In this document: positions 18,971 to 27,758 of the stretch, piece by piece
Layout of the letters: every line of letters begins with the position of its first letter
Position numbering within the stretch: position 1 is the stretch's first letter
Position numbers and translations under genes: made by a program
Assembly: GCF_902506415.1 (NCBI RefSeq)
Contig: NZ_LR733275.1
Coordinates: 1,065,651 to 1,129,650, forward strand
From: Massilia sp. 9I
GTDB lineage: Bacteria; Pseudomonadota; Gammaproteobacteria; Burkholderiales; Burkholderiaceae_D
Direction: 5' to 3'
DNA: 64,000 bases
The notes under the pieces: generated by a model
What the model was told of the DNA's origin: nothing
Databases searched by the model: none
What the model saw: only the letters and a program-made list of their open reading frames with translations

Positions 18971-19016
18971 GGTGGGCGGGGCCACCAGGCCCTCGGCCTG
19001 ATGGGCCCCGCCCACC
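18971..19016. repeat. GTGGGC-type palindromic repeat between tandem ALDH and deoA
   Basis: Perfect 13-base arms GGTGGGCGGGGCC (18971-18983) and GGCCCCGCCCACC (19004-19016), with a second nested stem CAGGCC/GGCCTG around CTC. No clear T run follows on the operon strand apart from four T in ACGTTTTGA. The core GGTGGGC/GCCCACC is shared with the larger palindrome at 48328-48413, suggesting a dispersed REP-like family. It may act as a partial terminator or mRNA stabiliser inside the operon. Confidence 0.75.
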
Positions 19017-19030
19017 GTACAAAAACTCAA

Positions 19031-21409
19031 TCAGACGCCGTACGGAATCCAGACGTTCTTCACCTGGCTCGCGTGCTGCAGCACGGTGCGGCCGCAGGCC
19101 TGCTTGGCGTCGAACCAGTCACGGCCCTTGGCGCCGCCGACCCAGGTACGCTTCAGCGATTCGCTTGATAAGCGCTCCACTTCCGCGCAGCCTTCCGCCG
19201 AACCGTCATGACGCCACACGGCGTCCACGTCCGAATGCGACGCCAGCGTGCGCGCCAGTTCCGATGCCGAGCCGGTGACGATGTTCAGCGCACCACCCGG
19301 CAGGTCCGAAGTGTCCAGCACCTGGTACAGGTCGGTCGCCGACAGCGGCGCCGTTTCCGACGGCACGGCGATCACGCGGTTGCCGAGCGCCAGCGCCGGG
19401 GCCACCAGCGAGATGAAGCCCAGCAGCGGGTTCTCGTTCGGGCAGATGATGCCGATCACGCCGACCGGTTCGTTCAGGGCCACGGTGATGCCGTGCATCG
19501 GCGGCTGGTGGGCCTGGCCGTCGTACTTGTCGCACCATGCGGCCCAGTAGAACAGGCGCTCGATCGAGGCTTGCACTTCGCGTGCCGCATCCTTGGCGCC
19601 GGTCTGCGCGGCGATGCGCTGGGCGAATTCGTCGGCGCGGATCGCCAGGTTCTCGGCGATGTAATACAGGACTTGCGCGCGGTTGTGCGCGGTAGCCTTG
19701 GACCAGCCGGACGCCTTGTGCGCCGCTTCCACGGCGTTGCGGATGTCCTTGCGGTTGCCTTCGCCGACGTCGGCCAGGAAGGCGCCGTTGGCGCCATTGA
19801 TCGCGCGGCTGTAGGCGCCGTCAGGGCGGGCTTGTTTGCCGCCGATGTACAGCTTGGCGGTGCGGTCGACGGCGAAAGGGCTGCCCTCGTCCGATGCCTT
19901 GATGCGGCCCTTTTCAGGCGCGACCGGGGCTGCTGGACGTGCGTCTTCCGACAGCGGGGTCAGGTACTCGTACATGCCCTCTTTGCCGCCTTCGCGGCCG
20001 AAGCCCGATTCCTTGTAGCCGCCGAAGCCGCAGGCTGCGTCGAACTGGTTGGCGGCGTTGATCCACACCACGCCTGCCTTGATCTGCGGCGCGACGTCCA
20101 GCGCCAGCGAGATCGATTCCGACCACACGCAGGCGGCCAGGCCGTACACGGTGTTGTTCGCCAGCTGCACCGCTTCCGACGGAGTGCGGAAGCTCATCGC
20201 CACCAGCACCGGGCCGAAGATTTCGGCTTGCGCCACGGCGGCCGAGGTCGAGGCGCCGGTGATCAGGGTCGGCAGGTACCACGAACCGCTGGTCGGCGCT
20301 TCGCAGGCCGGCTGCCAGACTTCGCAGCCTTCGGCGCGGGCCGATTCCACCAGGCCGTGGATGCGCTGCTGCTGGATCGGATCGACCAGCGCGCCGATGT
20401 CATTCGACTTATCCAGCGGCGAGCCGACGCGCAGGTTCTGCATGCGGGCCTTGACCTTGGCGATGAAACGGTCGTAGACCGATTCCTGCACCAGCAGGCG
20501 CGAGCCCGCGCAGCAAACCTGGCCCTGGTTGAACCAGATCGAATCGACCAGGCCTTCCACGGCCGCATCGAGGTCGGCGTCGTCGAACACGATGAACGGC
20601 GACTTGCCGCCCAGTTCGAGCGACAGCTTCTTGCCGGTGCCTGCAGTCGCCTTGCGGATGATGCGGCCGACTTCGGTCGAGCCGGTGAAGGCCAGTTTGT
20701 CGATGCCCGGATGGTTGACGATGGCTTCGCCCACGGCGCCGTCGCCGGTGACGATGTTAACCACGCCACTAGGGACGCCAGCCTGCTGGCAGATCTCGGC
20801 GAACAGCAAAGCGGTCAGCGGCGTGAACTCGGCCGGCTTGAACACGATGGTGTTACCTGCGGCCAGGGCCGGCGCGATCTTCCATGCCAGCATGAGCAGC
20901 GGGAAGTTCCACGGCACGATCTGGCCAACGACACCCACGGCGCGGTAGTCGGCGAATTCTTCCTGTTGCAGCTGGGCCCAGCCGGCGTGGTGGTAGAAGT
21001 GGCGTGCGGCCAGCGGCAGGTCGGCGTCGCGGGTTTCGCGGATGGTCTTGCCGTTGTCCAGGGTCTCGAGCACCGCGAACAGGCGCGAGTGCTTCTGCAG
21101 CAGGCGCGCCAGCGAATACATGATCTTGGCGCGGCCATGGCCGCCCAGCGCCACCCAGCCCGGCTGCGCGCGGCGCGCGGCCTGCACGGCGCGCTCGACG
21201 TCATCGGCGGTCGCCTGCGTCACCTGCGCCAGTTCGCTGGCGTCGGCCGGGTTACTGGTGGCGAAGGTGCTCGCCGCCTCGGTCCAGGCGCCGTCGATGA
21301 ACAGTCCGAAACGGCGTCCATGCTGGTCCAGCCACGCGTTCGCTTCCTTGGTGCTTTCTGGTGCGGGGCCGTAATCCATAGTCTGAAGAATCTCTTTAAT
21401 AGTTGGCAT
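19031..21409 (-). CDS. tandem aldehyde dehydrogenase (ALDH16-like)
   Basis: A 792-residue protein with two aldehyde dehydrogenase modules. The first (about 1-490) has GVVGQIVPWNFPLLMLAWKI, KPAEFTPL, the general base in LSLELGGKSPF and the nucleophile in NQGQVCCAGSR (about residue 300). The second (about 515-790) retains the Rossmann-type part (GVIGIICPNENPLLGFISLV) but I see no equivalent cysteine loop, so it is probably a non-catalytic pseudo-domain. This architecture is that of ALDH16. Within the operon it lies between deoC and deoA, so the likely job is oxidising acetaldehyde, the DeoC product, to acetate. That role is inferred from context. It precedes deoA by 79 bases with a stem-loop between them. 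Confidence 0.88.
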   Translation of the reverse strand: MPTIKEILQTMDYGPAPESTKEANAWLDQHGRRFGLFIDGAWTEAASTFATSNPADASELAQVTQATADDVERAVQAARRAQPGWVALGGHGRAKIMYSLARLLQKHSRLFAVLETLDNGKTIRETRDADLPLAARHFYHHAGWAQLQQEEFADYRAVGVVGQIVPWNFPLLMLAWKIAPALAAGNTIVFKPAEFTPLTALLFAEICQQAGVPSGVVNIVTGDGAVGEAIVNHPGIDKLAFTGSTEVGRIIRKATAGTGKKLSLELGGKSPFIVFDDADLDAAVEGLVDSIWFNQGQVCCAGSRLLVQESVYDRFIAKVKARMQNLRVGSPLDKSNDIGALVDPIQQQRIHGLVESARAEGCEVWQPACEAPTSGSWYLPTLITGASTSAAVAQAEIFGPVLVAMSFRTPSEAVQLANNTVYGLAACVWSESISLALDVAPQIKAGVVWINAANQFDAACGFGGYKESGFGREGGKEGMYEYLTPLSEDARPAAPVAPEKGRIKASDEGSPFAVDRTAKLYIGGKQARPDGAYSRAINGANGAFLADVGEGNRKDIRNAVEAAHKASGWSKATAHNRAQVLYYIAENLAIRADEFAQRIAAQTGAKDAAREVQASIERLFYWAAWCDKYDGQAHQPPMHGITVALNEPVGVIGIICPNENPLLGFISLVAPALALGNRVIAVPSETAPLSATDLYQVLDTSDLPGGALNIVTGSASELARTLASHSDVDAVWRHDGSAEGCAEVERLSSESLKRTWVGGAKGRDWFDAKQACGRTVLQHASQVKNVWIPYGV

Positions 21410-21426
21410 GACGAATCCGTTGCTGT

Positions 21427-22383
21427 TTATGGTTGCGCGTGGCGATGGGCGGCCGAGTAGTTGCCGGTCACGTAGTGTTCGAGCTGGCGTTCGATGTCGG
21501 TCATCAGGCTCGATGCGCCGATGCGGAACAAGTGCGGCTGGAGCCAGTCATTGCCGAGTTCTTCCTTCATCACGGTCAGGTACTGCAGTGCGGCCTTGGC
21601 GGTACTCACGCCGCCGGCCGGCTTGTAGCCGACCTGGAAGCCGGTCTGCTCGTAGTAGTCGCGGATCGCACGGGTCATCACCAGGGAAACCGGGATGGTG
21701 GCGTTGACGCCTTCCTTGCCGGTCGATGTCTTGATGAAGTCGGCGCCGGCCATCATGCAGACCATCGAGGCCTTGGCCACGTTGTCCAGGGTGACGATGT
21801 CGCCGGTGGCAAGGATCGCCTTGACGTGCGCTTCGCCGCAGGCCTGGCGGTAGGCAACCATCTCGTCGTACAGGGCTTGCCAGTTACCGGTCAGGACGTG
21901 CTGGCGGGTGATCACGATGTCGATCTCGGTCGCGCCGGCCGCCACCGAGAGTTCGATCTCGCGCAGCTTGGTTTCCAGGCTCGAGAGGCCCGCCGGGAAG
22001 GCGGTCGACACCGCGGCGATCGGCAGGCGGCCCTGCAGGATCTTGACGGCCGGGGTGATCATCTCGTGGTACACGCAGACGGCGCCGGTGGTGAGCGATT
22101 CCAGGCCCAGCGCCTGCATCAGGTCGGTGCGCAGCGGGCGCATCGCCTTCATGCACAGGCGCTCGACGCGGCCCGGGGTGTCGTCGCCGCCCAGGGTGGT
22201 CAGGTCCATGCACTCGACGGCGCGGACCAGCCAGGCAGCCTGGTATTCCTTCTTGACGGTACGGCGGTTCGCCAGGCTGGCGGCGCGGCGGTCAGCCGCG
22301 TTGCGGTTCACCTTGACGTGCTTGACCAGGCCGAGGTCGAGGCCGACGGCGGTGTTACGTTTGAAATCCAGGGGCTGGGTCAT
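21427..22383 (-). CDS. deoC: deoxyribose-phosphate aldolase, long eukaryote-like type
   Basis: Cleaves 2-deoxyribose 5-phosphate to glyceraldehyde 3-phosphate and acetaldehyde. The 318-residue protein is longer than the roughly 260-residue E. coli DeoC and resembles human DERA in its blocks: CMDLTTLGGDDTPGRVERLC (about 58-77), GATEIDIVITRQHVLTG (150-166), ACGEAHVKAILATG (181-194) and the Schiff-base Lys218 in DFIKTSTGKEGVNAT, ending with IERQLEHYVTGNY. The start ATG overlaps the deoB stop by four bases. It lies upstream of the tandem aldehyde dehydrogenase that could consume the acetaldehyde. Confidence 0.95.
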   Translation of the reverse strand: MTQPLDFKRNTAVGLDLGLVKHVKVNRNAADRRAASLANRRTVKKEYQAAWLVRAVECMDLTTLGGDDTPGRVERLCMKAMRPLRTDLMQALGLESLTTGAVCVYHEMITPAVKILQGRLPIAAVSTAFPAGLSSLETKLREIELSVAAGATEIDIVITRQHVLTGNWQALYDEMVAYRQACGEAHVKAILATGDIVTLDNVAKASMVCMMAGADFIKTSTGKEGVNATIPVSLVMTRAIRDYYEQTGFQVGYKPAGGVSTAKAALQYLTVMKEELGNDWLQPHLFRIGASSLMTDIERQLEHYVTGNYSAAHRHAQP

Positions 22384-23573
22384 AGCAGTGCGGTTCCGTT
22401 CGAAAGTGGTTTGACGCCAAGGTGCTTGGCGAGCGTTGCGCCGATATCCGAGAAGGTGTTCGCGGTCGGCAGTTCCTGCGGAGCGACGTTCGGGCCGAAG
22501 AAGATCATCGGGATGTGCTCGCGGGTGTGGTCCGAGCCCGGCGCGGTCGGGTCGCAGCCGTGGTCGGCGGTGATCACGACCAGGTCGCCATCCTTCAGCT
22601 TGGCCATGAATTCCGGCAGGCGCGCGTCCAGTTCGTGCAGCGCGTTCGAGTAGCCGGCGACGTCGCGGCGGTGGCCGAAGTGCATGTCGAAGTCGACGAA
22701 GTTCACGAAGGTCAGCGACTTGCTCGGCGCGGTGTCGGCCACTTCGACCAGGCGGTCGAACAGGGCCATGTTGTCGGCGCCCTTGATCAGCTGGGTCACG
22801 CCCTGCGCCGCGAAGATGTCGCTGATCTTGCCGAGGGCGATGACTTCACCGCCTTCGTTTTTCACGTGATCCAGCAGGGTCGGTGCGGTCGGCGGCACGG
22901 CGTAGTCGTGGCGGTTGCTGGTGCGCTTGTACTTGCCGTTCTCGCCCAGGAAAGGACGCGCGATCACGCGGCCGATGTTGTAGGGCTTGACCAGCTCATA
23001 CGCTGCTTCGCAGACTTCGTACAGGCGCTCGAGGCCGAAGTGCTCTTCGTGCGCGGCGATCTGCAGCACCGAGTCGGCCGAGGTGTAAAGGATCGGCTTG
23101 CCGCTGGCGACATGCTCGTCACCGAGTTCGTCGATGATGGTGGTGCCCGAGGCATGGCAGTTGCCCAGCCAGCCCGGCACGCCCGTCAGTTCTTGCAGCT
23201 TGTCGGTCAGCTCTTTCGGGAAGGACGGCACGGTTTTCGGGAAGTAGCCCCAGTCGAACAGCACCGGCACACCGGCGATCTCCCAGTGGCCGCTCTGCGT
23301 GTCCTTGCCGGTCGACTGCTCGCGTGCGGCGCCCCAGGCGCCCTTGAAACCGTCGCGCTGGCTGAAGCCCGCGGCCCATTCGCCGCTGGCCTTGTGCGCA
23401 GCGGCAGCCAGGCCGAGGCTTTCCAGGTTGGGCAGCGCCATCGGCTTGCCCTCTTTCGCCGCCCAGGCGGCGATGTGACCAAAGGTGTTACTACCTGCGT
23501 CGCCGTATTTGTCGGCGTCGGGCAAGGCGCCCAGGCCGAACGAGTCAAGCAGAAGAATGAATGCGCGTGACAT
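22380..23573 (-). CDS. deoB: phosphopentomutase
   Basis: Moves phosphate between C1 and C5 of ribose and deoxyribose. The 397-residue protein is of standard DeoB length and shows the metal ligands of the alkaline-phosphatase superfamily: LLLDSFGLGALPDADKYGD at the N-terminus, the phospho-Thr loop STGKDTQSGHWEIAG near 85, GTTIIDELGDEH, and ITADHGCDPTAPGSDHTREH near 325-345. It follows the nucleoside phosphorylase by 18 bases and overlaps deoC by four, giving the order phosphorylase, mutase, aldolase. Confidence 0.96.
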   Translation of the reverse strand: MSRAFILLLDSFGLGALPDADKYGDAGSNTFGHIAAWAAKEGKPMALPNLESLGLAAAAHKASGEWAAGFSQRDGFKGAWGAAREQSTGKDTQSGHWEIAGVPVLFDWGYFPKTVPSFPKELTDKLQELTGVPGWLGNCHASGTTIIDELGDEHVASGKPILYTSADSVLQIAAHEEHFGLERLYEVCEAAYELVKPYNIGRVIARPFLGENGKYKRTSNRHDYAVPPTAPTLLDHVKNEGGEVIALGKISDIFAAQGVTQLIKGADNMALFDRLVEVADTAPSKSLTFVNFVDFDMHFGHRRDVAGYSNALHELDARLPEFMAKLKDGDLVVITADHGCDPTAPGSDHTREHIPMIFFGPNVAPQELPTANTFSDIGATLAKHLGVKPLSNGTALL

Positions 23574-23591
23574 GGAATCGCTCGCTATAGA

Positions 23592-24437
23592 TTAATTGGC
23601 TTCGCTGCGCGGGATCGCACCCAGGCGCTCGACGAAGCCGTGGATCAGATTGACCAGGTCCTTGGCCGCGATCGCGGCGTACTTCAGGGTCTGCTCGTGC
23701 GACAGCGGGAACGGGGTCAGGCCTTCGGCCAGGTTGGTGATGGCCGAGATGCCGGCGACCTTCAGGCCGCAGTGGCGCGCCGAAATCACTTCCGGCACCA
23801 CCGACATGCCGACCACGTCGGCGCCGAGCGCCTTGAATGCGCGGATCTCGGCTGCCGTTTCGAAGTTCGGGCCCGGGCAGGCCAGGTACACGCCTTCGTT
23901 CAGGGTGATGCCCTTGCTTGCTGCGGTTTCCTTGATCAGGGCGCGCAGCTCGGCGTCGTAGGCATTGGCCATGCTGAAGAAACGCGGGCCGAAGCGCTCG
24001 TCGTTCGGGCCGGCCATCGGGCTGCCCGGCAGCAGGTTGATGTGGTCGTTCAGGACCACGACGCTGCCCGCATCCACTTCAGGACGCAGCGAACCGGCGG
24101 CGTTCGTCACCAGGAGCATCTCGCAGCCGATCAGTTTAAAAGTGCGCACGGCGGAGGTCATCACGGCCGCGCCATAGCCTTCGTAGAAGTGGCCACGGCC
24201 CTTCATGCACACCACCGGCACGCCGGCCAGGGTGCCCAGCACCAGCTCGCCGGCGTGGCCGTGCACGGTGCTGATCGGGAAGCCCGGCAGGTCGGCGTAG
24301 CTGATCGAGACCGCATCAAGCATCTGCTCGGCCAGCACGCCCAGGCCCGAGCCCAGGATCAGTGCGGCGCGCGGTGCGAAACCGGGCTTGCGGGCCTTGA
24401 TGACTTCTGCTGCTTCGAATGGGGTATTGCTGAACAT
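23592..24437 (-). CDS. purine nucleoside phosphorylase II (XapA/PunA type)
   Basis: Phosphorolyses purine (deoxy)nucleosides to base and (deoxy)ribose 1-phosphate. The 281-residue protein carries ALILGSGLGVLAEQM, GFPISTVHGHAGELVLG, the phosphate-binding GRGHFYEGYG, NAAGSLRPEVDAGS, GPNFETAAEIRAFK and GMSVVPEVISARHCGLKV. The pattern is very close to E. coli xanthosine phosphorylase XapA, which also accepts inosine and guanosine; whether xanthosine is a substrate here cannot be told. ATG 24437 is chosen because AAGGACG lies just upstream. It is the first gene of the minus-strand operon, preceded by a promoter-like element shared with two other nucleoside loci (24539-24594). Confidence 0.93.
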   Translation of the reverse strand: MFSNTPFEAAEVIKARKPGFAPRAALILGSGLGVLAEQMLDAVSISYADLPGFPISTVHGHAGELVLGTLAGVPVVCMKGRGHFYEGYGAAVMTSAVRTFKLIGCEMLLVTNAAGSLRPEVDAGSVVVLNDHINLLPGSPMAGPNDERFGPRFFSMANAYDAELRALIKETAASKGITLNEGVYLACPGPNFETAAEIRAFKALGADVVGMSVVPEVISARHCGLKVAGISAITNLAEGLTPFPLSHEQTLKYAAIAAKDLVNLIHGFVERLGAIPRSEAN

Positions 24438-24517
24438 GGTCGTCCTTGTGTGCGGAATCGGGAGATGGTGTGAGGAGGCTGGCACAGCAGTTGCTACAGA
24501 ACAGTAAGCAAGGGGCA

Positions 24518-24560
24518 CATATCAGCCGGAATATTATAACTATGCATGAGGGCCGATATG
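24518..24560. promoter_or_regulatory. inverted repeat flanking the phosphorylase-operon -10 region
   Basis: CATATCAGCC (24518-24527) and GGCCGATATG (24551-24560) pair at 9 of 10 positions and are centred on 24539, between a consensus TATAAT on the minus strand (24533-24538) and the ACTATG end of the shared element. The arrangement resembles an operator bracketing a promoter. The binding protein is unknown. Confidence 0.5.
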
Positions 24561-24594
24561 TATGGCAAATACCATTTTTCTTCTCGATTTATTT
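24539..24594 (-). promoter_or_regulatory. shared nucleoside-locus promoter element, copy 1 (phosphorylase/deo operon)
   Basis: Read on the minus strand: ATAAAT, N4, AAG, N2, AAAT, N, GTATTTG, CCA, N15, ATGCATAGT. The same arrangement occurs upstream of the ABC transporter (34465) and the TonB receptor (46490). TTGCCA and CATAGT are spaced by 18 bases like -35 and -10 boxes, and AAAT-N3-ATTT forms a small dyad over the -35. It ends about 100 bases before the start codon at 24437. Confidence 0.7.
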
Positions 24595-24655
24595 GTTTAA
24601 AAAATAAATGAACCGGTGTATTGTTGACATGCAGATACAGGATGCCAAGATTGTT

Positions 24656-24684
24656 TTGACACTTACAAAACATTTATCTAGTAT
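24656..24684 (+). promoter_or_regulatory. sigma-70-type promoter of the pseudouridine operon
   Basis: TTGACA (24656-24661), a 17-base spacer and TAGTAT (24679-24684), about 45 bases before the GTG start of the kinase gene, in an AT-rich intergenic region shared with the divergent nucleoside operon. Confidence 0.65.
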
Positions 24685-24729
24685 CAATGAACATTTGTTT
24701 ATACCGACCATCACTCACTGCCTACGACC

Positions 24730-25848
24730 GTGACCGAGCTGCCAAAAAAAGAACAGTTGTACGAGCTGATTCGCGCGAACCCTTTCATTTCGCAGCAGGA
24801 CCTCGCCACCCAGCTGGGGCTGTCACGCTCGGCCGTGGCCAATTACATCGCCACCCTGGTGCGTGAACGCCGCATCCTGGGGCGTGCCTACGTGCTGCCG
24901 GACCAGCGCCCGATCCTGTGCATTGGCGCTTCCAACCTGGACCGCAAGCTGCGCACCGCGGCCAAACTGGTGCTCGGCACCTCGAACCCGGCGACGCAGG
25001 ACGAATCCTTCGGCGGCGTGGCGCGCAACATCGCCGAGAACCTGGCGCGCCTGGGGGCGCCCACGGCATTGATCACGGCGGTCGGCAACGACGCCTCCGG
25101 CCGTGCCCTGCTCGCCCATGCCGAGGACGCCGGCATCGACACCCGCGGCGCGCTACGCCTGGACGGCGTCAGCAGCGGTACCTACACCGCGGTGCTGGAC
25201 CGCGACGGCGAGATGGTGGTGGCGCTGGCCGACATGGCGCTCAACGACAAACTGAGCCCGGCCTTCCTCGCCACCCGCCAGCAGCAGCGCGCCAGCGCGG
25301 CGCTGGTGGTGGCCGACCTGAATCTCCCACGCGACACCATCTCTACCCTGCTGGACGATGCGGTGCGCGACGGCGTCCCGCTGGTGCTGGTCGCAGTCTC
25401 GGAACCGAAGATGGTGCGCCTGCCGCACAACCTGCTCGGCCTGCGCCTCCTGATCGTCAACGAAGGCGAACTGGCGGTGCGGGTCGGCCGCAGCCTGGAG
25501 AGCGACGCCGCCATCGGCGCGGCTTGCGCCGAAGTCCAGCGCCAGGGCGTGCAGGACGTGATCGTCACGCGCGGCGCGCGCGGCGTCATGTATACCTCCC
25601 CCGCGGGCGTGATGCGCCTGGATGCGCCGGCGGTCGACGTGGTCGACGTCACCGGCGCCGGCGACGCCTTTGCCGCCGCCGTCTGCTGGTCGCTGCACAG
25701 CGGCGAGGCCGACCTCGGCCTGGCCTGCCGCCGCGGCCTGCAGCTGTCCGCCATGACCATCGAGTGCGAGCAGACCGTCTGCCCGACGCTCGAACCCGGC
25801 CATTTCGATGGCCTTGGAACCAAACTCACCGAATCCGTACTGGACTGA
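24730..25848 (+). CDS. psuK: PfkB-family kinase with N-terminal HTH, probable pseudouridine kinase
   Basis: Expected to phosphorylate pseudouridine to pseudouridine 5'-phosphate. The 372-residue protein has an N-terminal winged HTH (about 1-55: [39 protein letters not shown]) ahead of a PfkB ribokinase domain: [20 protein letters not shown] near 97-116, TRGARGVMY, and the catalytic [15 protein letters not shown] near 310. It begins with GTG 24730; no in-frame ATG precedes it. psuG follows after two bases, which is the main reason for choosing pseudouridine as substrate; another nucleoside is possible because HTH-PfkB proteins are diverse. The HTH suggests a kinase that also binds DNA, possibly the adjacent promoter. 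Confidence 0.82.
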   Translation: MTELPKKEQLYELIRANPFISQQDLATQLGLSRSAVANYIATLVRERRILGRAYVLPDQRPILCIGASNLDRKLRTAAKLVLGTSNPATQDESFGGVARNIAENLARLGAPTALITAVGNDASGRALLAHAEDAGIDTRGALRLDGVSSGTYTAVLDRDGEMVVALADMALNDKLSPAFLATRQQQRASAALVVADLNLPRDTISTLLDDAVRDGVPLVLVAVSEPKMVRLPHNLLGLRLLIVNEGELAVRVGRSLESDAAIGAACAEVQRQGVQDVIVTRGARGVMYTSPAGVMRLDAPAVDVVDVTGAGDAFAAAVCWSLHSGEADLGLACRRGLQLSAMTIECEQTVCPTLEPGHFDGLGTKLTESVLD

Positions 25849-25850
25849 CC

Positions 25851-26771
<921 letters not shown>

Positions 26772-26780
26772 GCAAGCGCC

Positions 26781-27689
26781 ATGTCGATCGACCTGAAACA
26801 GCTGCGCTACTTCCTGGCGGTGGCCGAAGAGAAAAGCTTCTCGCGCGCCGCCGAACGCCTGCACATCTCGCAACCGCCGCTGAGCCAGCAGATCATGAAG
26901 CTGGAAAGCGAACTCGGGGTGCGCCTGTTTACCCGCACCACGCGCAGCTTCGAGCTGACGGTGGCGGGCAAGGCCCTGATGCTGGAAGCGGCCGAGCTGC
27001 TGGCCAAGATGCGCATGACGATCGACACCATCCGCCAGATCGACCGCGGCGAAGTGGGCCGCCTGCGCGTGGGCATCGTCGGCTCGGCGATGTGGGGCCC
27101 CATCCCTGCCTTGCTGGAGCAGTTCCAGAGCCAGTATCCGCGCGTGACCTGGACCATCCACGAACTGGGTCCGAACGACCAGTGGGAAGCGCTGCGCGCC
27201 AAACAGATCGACGTTGGCTTCTGGCGCGAGCCGCGTATCGAGGCGGACGTGCTGAAGCAGGCCGGCCTGCGCCAGGACCTGTGCTCGCGCGAGAACGTGT
27301 GCGTGGCGATCAGCGAGAAGCATCCGCTGGCGCAGAATGATGCGATCGAACTGATGGACATCGCGGACGAGCCGATGCTCACCCTGCACCTGGACCAGTC
27401 GGCCGAGCCGCGCTACCTGATCCAGTGCTGCGTGAACGCGGGCTTCCAGCCCACCATCTTCCAGGAAGCGGCCGAGCCCCAGACCCTGCTGGCCATGGTC
27501 GGCGCCGGCCTGGGCGTGGCCCTGCTGCCGCAGACCACCAGCCGCATCGGCTGGCCGGGCGTGCGCTTCCTGCCGGTCCGGACCGATCCGCCTTCGGCCA
27601 ATCTCTATATTACCTACCCGGTGGAGGGCGATGCGCCCGTGGTGCGGGCCTTCCTGAACATCCTGTTCCCGGAAGAGACGCCGGCCTGA
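26781..27689 (+). CDS. LysR-family transcriptional regulator
   Basis: A 302-residue regulator with the usual LysR winged helix (residues 1-62: KQLRYFLAVAEEKSFSRAAE, then LHISQPPLSQQIMKLE) and a periplasmic-binding-like effector domain (about 90-295, starting GRLRVGIVGSAMWGPIPALL). It begins nine bases after psuG and may be co-transcribed, suggesting control of the pseudouridine or nearby nucleoside genes, although LysR genes are more usually divergent from their targets. Ligand unknown. Confidence 0.88.
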   Translation: MSIDLKQLRYFLAVAEEKSFSRAAERLHISQPPLSQQIMKLESELGVRLFTRTTRSFELTVAGKALMLEAAELLAKMRMTIDTIRQIDRGEVGRLRVGIVGSAMWGPIPALLEQFQSQYPRVTWTIHELGPNDQWEALRAKQIDVGFWREPRIEADVLKQAGLRQDLCSRENVCVAISEKHPLAQNDAIELMDIADEPMLTLHLDQSAEPRYLIQCCVNAGFQPTIFQEAAEPQTLLAMVGAGLGVALLPQTTSRIGWPGVRFLPVRTDPPSANLYITYPVEGDAPVVRAFLNILFPEETPA

Positions 27690-27758
27690 AGGCGCCGCGC
27701 TTACAGAATTTTACGTCAGACAACGTCGGCTAACACAGCGGCGGCGCAGAATCGGGCC

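Noticed and set aside
19208..21460. 750-codon plus-strand frame opposite the tandem aldehyde dehydrogenase
   Set aside because: Mirror frame of a recognised gene with no family motif and no ribosome site.
24438..24729. Possible purine riboswitch in the intergenic region before the phosphorylase operon
   Set aside because: I could not fit a purine aptamer three-way junction; the structure is better explained as promoter and dyad elements.
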